From NCBI GenBank assembly GCA_030039105.1, contig JASHQO010000112.1:1-7521 (forward strand): a stretch of 7,521 bases of DNA, given 5' to 3'. Under the pieces are notes generated by a model. The model saw only the letters and a program-made list of their open reading frames with translations, was not told where the DNA came from and did not search any database. The stretch comes from Xanthobacteraceae bacterium (lineage in GTDB: Bacteria; Pseudomonadota; Alphaproteobacteria; Rhizobiales; Xanthobacteraceae). The position numbers and the translations under genes are program-made. Below are positions 1 to 7,521 of this stretch, one piece after another (the stretch's first letter is position 1; every line of letters begins with the position of its first letter).

Positions 1-1362
1 AACTGGCAGAACTACGGCGGCGAAAGCACGATGTCCTATCTCGTGCAGATGCTCGGCCTGACGCATCAAAATTATCTCTCGGCGGCGACCGGCATCGTGC
101 TCGCCATTGCTCTCATCCGCGGCTTTGCCCGGCATTCGGTACGCACCGTCGGCAATTTCTGGGTCGATGTCAGCCGTTGCACGCTCTACGTTTTGCTTCC
201 GATTTGCGTGCCCTATGCGCTGTTCCTGGTCTGGCAAGGCATCCCGCAGACGCTTGGCGCCTATGTCGACGCGACCACGCTCGAAGGCGCCAAGCAGACG
301 ATTGCGCTCGGCCCGGTTGCTTCGCAGATCGCCATCAAGATGCTCGGCACCAACGGCGGCGGATTTTTCAATGCCAACGCCGCGCATCCGTTCGAGAACC
401 CCACCGCGCTGTCGAACTATGTGCAGATGATCTCGATCTTTGCGCTCGGCGCGGCATTGACCAACGTGTTCGGCCGCATGGTCGGCAATCAACGCCAGGG
501 CTGGGCGGTTCTCGCGGTGATGGGCGTGCTGTTCCTCGCCGGCGTCGTCATCTGTTACTGGGCCGAGGCTCACGGCAACGACGCGCTCAACGCACTCGGG
601 CTGACCGGCGGCAACATGGAGGGCAAGGAAGTCCGCTTCGGCATCGCCGCCTCGGCGTTGTTCGCCGTCATCACCACCGCGGCCTCCTGTGGCGCGGTCA
701 ACGCCATGCACGACTCGTTCACGGCCATCGGCGGCATGATCCCGCTGATCAACATCCAGCTCGGCGAGATCATCGTCGGCGGCGTCGGCTCTGGCATGTA
801 CGGCATGCTGCTGTTCGTCATCATTTCGATCTTCGTCGCCGGCCTGATGGTCGGCCGCACGCCCGAATACGTCGGCAAAAAGATCGAAGCCAAGGAAGTG
901 AAGATGGCGATGCTCGCCATCCTGGTCCTGCCGCTGATGTATCTCGGCTGGACCGCAGTGGCGATGCTGGTGCCGTCGGCGGTGGCGGCGACCAACAATC
1001 CCGGGCCGCACGGTTTCACTGAAATCCTCTACGCCTACACCTCGCAGACCGGCAACAACGGCTCAGCCTTCGCCGGATTGAGCGCCAACACCTTATTCTA
1101 CAACATCACCGGCGCCATCGCGATGGGCGTCGGCCGGTTCTGGATGATTATCCCGACCATGATCATTGCCGGCTCGCTCGCCGCCAAGAAATCGATCCCG
1201 GCTTCGACGGGTACGTTCCCCACCACCGGCGGCCTGTTCGTCGGCCTGGTCGTCGGCGTGATCGTGATCGTCGGCGGCCTGACGTTCTTCCCGGCGCTGG
1301 CGCTCGGCCCAATCGTCGAACAGCTCGCGCAGAACGCCGGCACCCTGTTCTCCTCGAACTAA
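1..1362 (+). CDS. kdpA: Potassium-transporting ATPase subunit KdpA, 5'-truncated by window edge
   Basis: KdpA is the potassium-binding, channel-like subunit of the KdpFABC pump in the inner membrane; it belongs to the same superfamily as the Trk/Ktr K+ transporters and carries four pore loops. The reading frame is open from base 1 and ends at TAA 1360-1362, giving 453 visible residues. E. coli KdpA has 557, so roughly 110-115 N-terminal residues lie upstream. The ATG at 31 is an internal methionine, not the start, because the preceding codons read NWQNYGGEST, the conserved end of pore loop 1. The other three pore loops are visible (numbering from base 1): GTNGGGFFNAN at 116-126, the CGAVNAMHDSF segment at 230-240, and GNNGSAFAGLSANT at 351-364. 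Hydrophobic helices fill the spaces between them (for example 61-78, 139-156, 168-187, 262-282, 302-325, 369-392, 411-432). All three complete filters keep their glycines, so selectivity should be normal. It is first in the visible operon, 35 nt ahead of kdpB. Identification is secure. Confidence 0.97.
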   Translation, partial: NWQNYGGESTMSYLVQMLGLTHQNYLSAATGIVLAIALIRGFARHSVRTVGNFWVDVSRCTLYVLLPICVPYALFLVWQGIPQTLGAYVDATTLEGAKQTIALGPVASQIAIKMLGTNGGGFFNANAAHPFENPTALSNYVQMISIFALGAALTNVFGRMVGNQRQGWAVLAVMGVLFLAGVVICYWAEAHGNDALNALGLTGGNMEGKEVRFGIAASALFAVITTAASCGAVNAMHDSFTAIGGMIPLINIQLGEIIVGGVGSGMYGMLLFVIISIFVAGLMVGRTPEYVGKKIEAKEVKMAMLAILVLPLMYLGWTAVAMLVPSAVAATNNPGPHGFTEILYAYTSQTGNNGSAFAGLSANTLFYNITGAIAMGVGRFWMIIPTMIIAGSLAAKKSIPASTGTFPTTGGLFVGLVVGVIVIVGGLTFFPALALGPIVEQLAQNAGTLFSSN

Positions 1363-1393
1363 GCCCTTGGAGTGACTAAGCCCTTGGAGTGAC
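1358..1393 (+). repeat. 17-bp perfect tandem duplication in the kdpA-kdpB spacer
   Basis: The unit taagcccttggagtgac occurs at 1360-1376 and again, identically, at 1377-1393; the match extends 2 nt further left, so the tract covers 1358-1393. The first copy begins with the kdpA stop codon TAA. Each copy contains a GGAG Shine-Dalgarno core (1369-1372 and 1386-1389). Only the second GGAG is well placed for kdpB, 8 nt before ATG 1398. The TAA of the second copy (1377-1379) is in the kdpB frame, so it limits how far upstream kdpB can start. The copies are identical, which suggests either a recent slippage event or an assembly artefact; the sequence alone cannot separate these. Confidence 0.95.
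1386..1389 (+). promoter_or_regulatory. Ribosome binding site of kdpB (decides the start codon)
   Basis: GGAG lies 8 nt before ATG 1398. The alternative in-frame GTG at 1389 overlaps this GGAG, and the next GGAG upstream (1369-1372) ends 16 nt before it, which is too far. ATG 1398 is therefore the better start for kdpB. Confidence 0.75.
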
Positions 1394-1397
1394 CGCG

Positions 1398-3510
<2,113 letters not shown>

Positions 3511-3512
<2 letters not shown>

Positions 3513-3518
3513 GGAGAG
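3511..3518 (+). promoter_or_regulatory. Ribosome binding site of kdpC, overlapping the kdpB stop
   Basis: AAGGAGAG contains GGAG at 3513-3516, 7 nt before ATG 3524. It begins within the kdpB stop codon TAA (3510-3512), so ribosomes finishing kdpB arrive directly at this site, an arrangement that favours translational coupling. It is the strongest Shine-Dalgarno sequence in the window. Confidence 0.85.
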
Positions 3519-3523
3519 ACATC

Positions 3524-4129
3524 ATGTTGCGCGAAATCCGTCCGGCCATTGTCGTTCTCTTGGCGCTGACGCTGATCACCGGCCTCGCCTACCCGCTGGC
3601 GATGACCGGGATCGCCGGGGTGATCTTCCCCAAGCAGGCGCAAGGCAGCTTGATCGAGCGCGACGGCAAGGTCGTCGGCTCTGTCCTGATCGGTCAGGAG
3701 TTCAGCAGCGACAGATATTTCCATGGCCGGCCCTCGGCCACCACCGCGCCCGATCCGAACGATTCGACCAAGACGGTGCCGGCACCCTACAACGCCGCCA
3801 ATTCCGGAGGATCGAATTTGGGACCGTCCAATAAAGCCTTGATCGACCGTGTTCAGGGCGACATCGACACCTTGAAGAAGGAAAATCCGAACGCGCCGGT
3901 GCCGGCCGACCTTGTTACCACCTCCGCCAGCGGCCTTGATCCGCACGTTTCGCCGGAGGCGGCGCTGTTCCAGGTGCCCCGTATTGCCAAGGCGCGCAAT
4001 CTGCCCGAAAATCGCGTTCGCCAGCTCGTCGTCGACAGCACCGAAGGTCGCCTGTTCGGGCTTTTGGGCGAGCCGCGCGTGAATGTATTGCAGCTCAATC
4101 TGGCGCTGGACCAGTTGAAGGCCGGATAG
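3524..4129 (+). CDS. kdpC: Potassium-transporting ATPase subunit KdpC
   Basis: KdpC is the small single-pass subunit of the KdpFABC complex, needed for assembly and ATP-dependent K+ transport; most of it lies on the periplasmic side. The protein has 201 residues (E. coli 190). ATG 3524 is chosen because of its strong ribosome binding site; an in-frame ATG at 3425 lies inside kdpB and would add unrelated sequence. A short basic N-terminus is followed by one hydrophobic helix at about 7-33. The conserved periplasmic motifs follow: FSSDRYFHGRPS at 60-71, NSGGSNLGPSN at 93-103, VTTSASGLDPHVSPEAA at 131-147, and NVLQLNLALDQL near the C-terminus (187-198). Between GRPS and NSGGSN there is an extra stretch (about 72-92) rich in P, T, D and N; I recall similar inserts in rhizobial KdpC, and it explains much of the extra length. 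The gene ends at TAG, 24 nt before kdpD and in the same reading frame. Confidence 0.96.
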   Translation: MLREIRPAIVVLLALTLITGLAYPLAMTGIAGVIFPKQAQGSLIERDGKVVGSVLIGQEFSSDRYFHGRPSATTAPDPNDSTKTVPAPYNAANSGGSNLGPSNKALIDRVQGDIDTLKKENPNAPVPADLVTTSASGLDPHVSPEAALFQVPRIAKARNLPENRVRQLVVDSTEGRLFGLLGEPRVNVLQLNLALDQLKAG

Positions 4130-4153
4130 GCGCCTAGGCACATTCAATACGTA
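4127..4153 (+). other. kdpC-kdpD junction: palindrome and no clear ribosome binding site
   Basis: A perfect 10-bp palindrome TAGGCGCCTA (4127-4136) starts with the kdpC stop TAG; the pentamer TAGGC also recurs at 4135-4139. The nearest Shine-Dalgarno-like triplet, AGG at 4136-4138, is 15 nt from the kdpD ATG, farther than normal. The last bases before kdpD (4141-4153) are AT-richer than their surroundings. I see no convincing promoter or terminator here. From TAG to ATG the kdpC frame contains eight sense codons and no second stop. Confidence 0.6.
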
Positions 4154-6877
4154 ATGGCGGATCAGCGAAGCGATCCCGAGCAACGGCCCTCACCGGAAGC
4201 CCTGCTTGAAGCGGCGCGCCGCGAGGAGCGGCGCGCCGGCAAGCTGCGCATCTTCGTCGGCGCCGCCCCCGGCGTCGGCAAGACCTACGAGATGCTGCAA
4301 CAGGCTCGCGCCCGGCGCAAAGACGGCTACGACGTCGTCGCCGGCATCGTCGAGACCCACGGCCGCAAGGAGACCGAAGCGTTATTGCAAGGCCTCGAAA
4401 TCATCCCGCACCGCTCCATCGACTACAAGGGCCAGACGCTCGAGGAAATGGATCTGGACGCGATCATCGTGCGGCGGCCGCAGATCGCGCTGGTCGACGA
4501 GCTTGCCCATACCAATGTCGAAGGCAGCCGGCATCCCAAGCGCTATCTCGATGTCGAAGAGCTGCTGAACCACGGCATCGACGTCTATACCACGGTCAAC
4601 ATCCAGCACATCGAAAGCCTAAACGACGTCGTCGCCCAGATCACCCACGTGCGCGTGCGCGAGACGGTGCCGGATGCCGTATTCGACCGCGCCGATGCCG
4701 TCGAACTGGTCGATATCACGCCGGCCGACCTGATCGAGCGCCTCAAGGAAGGCAAGGTCTACGTCCCCAAGCAGGCCGAGCGCGCGCTCGAGCATTTCTT
4801 CTCTCCGGCCAATCTGACGGCGCTGCGTGAACTGGCGTTGCGCCGCACCGCCGAGCGGGTCGACGAGCAACTGCTCAACGAGATGCAGGCCCACGCCATC
4901 CAAGGGCCGTGGGCCGCCGGCGAGCGTATTTTGGTCTGCGTCAGCGAGGACCCGCGCGCCGCGGGCCTGGTGCGCTACGCCAAGCGGCTGGCCGATCGGC
5001 TGCACGGACCGTGGATGGCGCTCTACGTCGAAGGCCGCCGTAGCCTGCAGCTAACCGAGGAAGAGCGCGACCGCGTCGCCGATACCTTGCGCCTGGTCGA
5101 TACGCTCGGCGGCGAGGCCGTCACCATCCCAGCCGGCCAGCGCAGCATCGCCGATGACGTGATCGCTTATGCCCACGCCCACAACGTGACGCAAATCATC
5201 ATCGGCAAATCGACCCGCTCGCGCTGGTTCGAGATCCTGCACGGCTCCGTGGTGCACGACCTGGTGCGCCGTTCCGGCAATATCAGCGTCCACGTCATCG
5301 CCGGCGATCAGCTCCCCGGCGGCATCCTGCCGAAGAAAGGCGTCGATACTTCGAACGAGGGCGAGCCCTTCGACCCTCGCCCCTACGCAGTGGCGGCGCT
5401 GGCAGTGGCTGTCGCGCTCGGCTGCGGCGAGCTGGTGAATTACTGGATCGGCGTCGAGAACGTGGATCTCGTGTTCCTGACCGCCGTTGTCGCCGTCGCC
5501 GTGCGCTTCGGCCTGTTGCCGTCCTTGTTTGCCAGCGTGGCCTCGGCGCTGGCATATAATTTCTTCTTCCTGCCGCCGATCTACACGCTGACCATCGCCG
5601 ACCCGCATAATATCGCAGCCTTCGCGCTCTTCACCATCGTCGCCATCATCGTCTCCAATGTCGCGGCGCGAAGCCGCATGCAAACGGTGGCGGCGCAGGC
5701 GCGCGTCCGCGCCGTCGACGCGCTCTACGCCTTCAGCCGCAAACTCGCCGGCGCCGGCACGCTCGACGACGTGCTATGGGCCACGGCCTATCAGACCGCA
5801 CTGATGCTCAAGGTGCGGGTCGTGCTGCTGTTGCCGAGCAACGGCTCCATCGCGGTGAAGGCCGGCTACCCGCCGGAAGACACCCTCGACGAGGCCGATC
5901 TCGCCGCGGCGAAATGGACCTGGGAGAACGACCGCGCCGCCGGCCGCGGCTCCGACACCCTGCCCGGCGCCAAACGCTTGTTCCTGCCAATGCAGACCGG
6001 GCGCGGCGCCATCGGCGTCGTCGGCATCGACAGCGACAAGCCGGGCGCCCTGCTCACGCCCGACCAGCAGCGCCTCCTCGACGCGCTGATGGATCAAGGC
6101 GCGCTCGCCATCGAGCGGGTTCGCCTGGTCGAGGATATGGACCGCGTCGAGCGCACCGCCGAAACCGAGCGGCTGCGCGCGGCATTGCTGACCTCGATCT
6201 CGCATGATCTGAAGACACCGCTTGCCTCGGTGCTGGGCTCTGCCGGCACATTGCGCGACCTCGCCGACAAGCTGAGCGCAAGCGAGAAGCTGGATCTGCT
6301 CTCGACCATTATCGATGAATCGGAGCGGCTCAACCGCTTCATCGCCAACCTGCTCGACATGACCAAGCTCGAGTCCGGCGCAGTGACGCCGAAGCTGGCG
6401 CCGCACGATCTGTCGGAGATCGTCGGCTCGACGCTGCGCCGGGCAACCAAAATCCTGCAGCATCACTCTGTGCTGCTTGATCTTGCCGCCGACGTGCCGA
6501 TGGTCAGGGTCGACGCCGTGCTGTTCGAGCAGGTGCTGTTCAATCTCCTCGACAATGCCGCCAAATATGCCGCCGCCGGCACCACCGTTCTGATCCGGAC
6601 GTGGCGCGACCGGAGTGCCGTCTCGCTGCAGATCATCGACGAGGGCGAAGGCATTCCGCAGGTCGAGCTCGAGCACATCTTCGACAAGTTCTACCGCGTG
6701 CAGAAGACGGACCAGATTCGTCCGGGCACCGGGCTTGGACTTGCCATTTCCCGCGGCTTCATCGAAGCGATGCACGGCACGATCGCCGCGGCAAACCGCC
6801 ACGACCGCCGGGGTGCGGTGTTCACCATCACCTTGCCGATCGCGCAAGAACGGCAACGATTGGATGCCGCGGCATGA
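4154..6877 (+). CDS. kdpD: Sensor histidine kinase KdpD
   Basis: KdpD is the inner-membrane sensor kinase that detects K+ limitation or related stress and controls phosphorylation of KdpE. It has 907 residues (E. coli 894). Domains in order: the KdpD N-terminal domain, about 28-245, with P-loop GAAPGVGKT at 36-44 and the Walker B-like IALVDELAHTN at 111-121; a universal-stress-protein-like domain, about 257-383; four closely spaced membrane helices, about 410-504, with very short loops; a GAF-like cytoplasmic region, about 515-660; the HisKA dimerisation domain with H-box SISHDLKTP and phospho-acceptor H684; and the HATPase domain with N-box 797-804 (NLLDNAAK), G1 box DEGEGIP 829-835, F box FDKFYR 843-848 and G2 box GTGLGL 858-863. 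All kinase boxes are intact, so it should be active. The start at ATG 4154 is supported by the family N-terminus (the next methionine, M47, lies beyond the P-loop), although the ribosome binding site is poor. Its last codons overlap the kdpE start. Confidence 0.97.
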   Translation: MADQRSDPEQRPSPEALLEAARREERRAGKLRIFVGAAPGVGKTYEMLQQARARRKDGYDVVAGIVETHGRKETEALLQGLEIIPHRSIDYKGQTLEEMDLDAIIVRRPQIALVDELAHTNVEGSRHPKRYLDVEELLNHGIDVYTTVNIQHIESLNDVVAQITHVRVRETVPDAVFDRADAVELVDITPADLIERLKEGKVYVPKQAERALEHFFSPANLTALRELALRRTAERVDEQLLNEMQAHAIQGPWAAGERILVCVSEDPRAAGLVRYAKRLADRLHGPWMALYVEGRRSLQLTEEERDRVADTLRLVDTLGGEAVTIPAGQRSIADDVIAYAHAHNVTQIIIGKSTRSRWFEILHGSVVHDLVRRSGNISVHVIAGDQLPGGILPKKGVDTSNEGEPFDPRPYAVAALAVAVALGCGELVNYWIGVENVDLVFLTAVVAVAVRFGLLPSLFASVASALAYNFFFLPPIYTLTIADPHNIAAFALFTIVAIIVSNVAARSRMQTVAAQARVRAVDALYAFSRKLAGAGTLDDVLWATAYQTALMLKVRVVLLLPSNGSIAVKAGYPPEDTLDEADLAAAKWTWENDRAAGRGSDTLPGAKRLFLPMQTGRGAIGVVGIDSDKPGALLTPDQQRLLDALMDQGALAIERVRLVEDMDRVERTAETERLRAALLTSISHDLKTPLASVLGSAGTLRDLADKLSASEKLDLLSTIIDESERLNRFIANLLDMTKLESGAVTPKLAPHDLSEIVGSTLRRATKILQHHSVLLDLAADVPMVRVDAVLFEQVLFNLLDNAAKYAAAGTTVLIRTWRDRSAVSLQIIDEGEGIPQVELEHIFDKFYRVQKTDQIRPGTGLGLAISRGFIEAMHGTIAAANRHDRRGAVFTITLPIAQERQRLDAAA
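6874..6877 (+). other. kdpD-kdpE ATGA start/stop overlap
   Basis: ATG of kdpE (6874-6876) and TGA of kdpD (6875-6877) share two bases. This arrangement usually gives termination-reinitiation coupling, keeping sensor and regulator synthesis linked. Confidence 0.9.
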
Positions 6878-7521
6878 GCGCGGCGCCCCTTCGCGTGCTG
6901 GTCGTCGACGACGAGCCGCCGATCCGCAAGCTGTTGCGTCTTGGGCTCAACGCTCACGGCTATCAGATTATGGAAGCGCCCAACGGCAAGGCCGCGCTGG
7001 CGCTGCTCGACGACAAGCCCGACCTGATCATTCTCGATCTCGGCCTCCCCGACACCGATGGCCTTGATTTGCTGCGCGCCATCCGTGCGCGCGACGAGCG
7101 CGTTCCCATCGTCGTGCTGTCGAGCCGCGGCGACGAGGCCGGAAAAGTCCAGGCGCTCGATTTTGGCGCCGACGACTACGTGACCAAGCCGTTCGGCACC
7201 GACGAGCTATTGGCCCGCATGCGCGCGGCACTGCGGCACCAATTGCAGACCCACGGCGAGCGGCCGGTATTCCAGGCCGGCGACCTTTCGGTCGATCTGG
7301 TGCGCCGCATCGTCAAAGTCGGCGACAAGGAGATAAAACTCTCGCCGAAGGAATACGACCTGCTGCGCGTGCTGGTGCAGCATGCCGGCAAGGTGCTGAC
7401 CCACAAATTCCTGCTCGGCGAGCTGTGGGACGACCTGACCGATGCGCAATATCTGCGCGTCTATGTGCGGCAGCTACGGCAGAAGATCGAAGCCGATCCC
7501 GAACGGCCACACTATATTCTG
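6874..7521 (+). CDS. kdpE: Response regulator KdpE, 3' end cut by window edge
   Basis: KdpE is the OmpR/PhoB-family transcription activator that, when phosphorylated by KdpD, switches on the kdp promoter. The start ATG overlaps the kdpD stop as ATGA. A weak GGA at 6862-6864 lies 9 nt upstream, so translation probably depends on coupling to kdpD. The frame is open for 216 codons to the last base; E. coli KdpE has 225 residues, so only the final residues of the wing and the stop are likely missing. The receiver domain (about 6-123) has the acidic pair D12-D13, phospho-acceptor D55 in LIILDLGLPDTDG, S83 in VVLSSR at the conserved Ser/Thr position, and K105 in DDYVTKPFG. The winged-helix DNA-binding domain begins near 130, with LSPKEYDLLRVL at 157-168 and the recognition-helix region AQYLRVYVRQLRQKIE at 191-206. 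All phosphotransfer residues are present. The visible sequence ends at HYIL, just before the C-terminal hairpin. Confidence 0.95.
   Translation, partial: MSAAPLRVLVVDDEPPIRKLLRLGLNAHGYQIMEAPNGKAALALLDDKPDLIILDLGLPDTDGLDLLRAIRARDERVPIVVLSSRGDEAGKVQALDFGADDYVTKPFGTDELLARMRAALRHQLQTHGERPVFQAGDLSVDLVRRIVKVGDKEIKLSPKEYDLLRVLVQHAGKVLTHKFLLGELWDDLTDAQYLRVYVRQLRQKIEADPERPHYIL

Noticed and set aside
1363..1397. Terminator or attenuator between kdpA and kdpB
   Set aside because: The repeat is direct, not inverted, and there is no GC hairpin followed by a T-run.
3806..3820. GGAGG followed 7 nt later by an in-frame TTG inside kdpC, a possible internal start
   Set aside because: The GGAGG encodes part of the conserved NSGGSNL motif, so protein conservation explains it; a product lacking the membrane helix would have no evident role.
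4088..4153. Possible internal promoter ahead of kdpD (TTGAAG at 4115-4120 with AT-rich bases at 4141-4153)
   Set aside because: No -10-like hexamer at 16-18 nt spacing; TTCAAT at 4143 is 22 nt away. Not good enough to call.
5774..6856. 360-codon open frame on the - strand opposite the 3' part of kdpD
   Set aside because: Same type of shadow frame; the kinase boxes of KdpD on the + strand fully explain the sequence conservation expected here.

Overview
The window is one strand-uniform, tightly packed gene cluster that reads as the high-affinity potassium uptake operon kdpABCDE, in the order kdpA (5' end missing), kdpB, kdpC, kdpD, kdpE (3' end missing). Every gene is on the + strand. The base composition is GC-rich by eye with a strong preference for G/C at third codon positions. 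The protein details (the proline-rich insert in KdpC, the GAAPGVGKT P-loop in KdpD, the overall wording of KdpA/KdpB) fit an alphaproteobacterium, most likely a Hyphomicrobiales/rhizobial lineage of the Bradyrhizobium-Rhodopseudomonas type. That placement comes from recalled family resemblance, not from a search.

Layout: 1-1362 holds the last 453 codons of kdpA, the potassium-selective channel-like subunit. The window opens just inside its first pore loop. A short spacer carries a perfect 17-bp tandem duplication (1358-1393), and kdpB, the P-type ATPase subunit, follows (1398-3512). kdpC, the single-pass accessory subunit, starts 11 nt after kdpB (3524-4129). Then a 24-nt spacer leads to kdpD, the membrane sensor histidine kinase (4154-6877). 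kdpE, the OmpR-family response regulator, overlaps the kdpD stop codon by 4 nt (ATGA at 6874-6877) and runs off the right edge after 216 codons, probably only about a dozen residues short of its end.

How the genes work together (established for the Kdp family): KdpA, KdpB and KdpC, usually with the tiny KdpF, form an inner-membrane ATP-driven K+ pump. KdpD senses potassium limitation or related stress, phosphorylates KdpE, and phospho-KdpE activates the promoter upstream of kdpF/kdpA. That promoter, any kdpF, and the operon terminator all lie outside this window. There is no intergenic stretch longer than 35 nt, so there is no room for an extra gene.

All catalytic and signalling residues that I could check are present, so all five genes look functional. 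I found no mobile element, CRISPR, RNA gene or unknown system. The points worth a second look are small: the duplicated ribosome-binding-site unit between kdpA and kdpB, and the kdpC-kdpD junction, where the two genes share a reading frame separated by a single TAG and kdpD lacks a good Shine-Dalgarno sequence.
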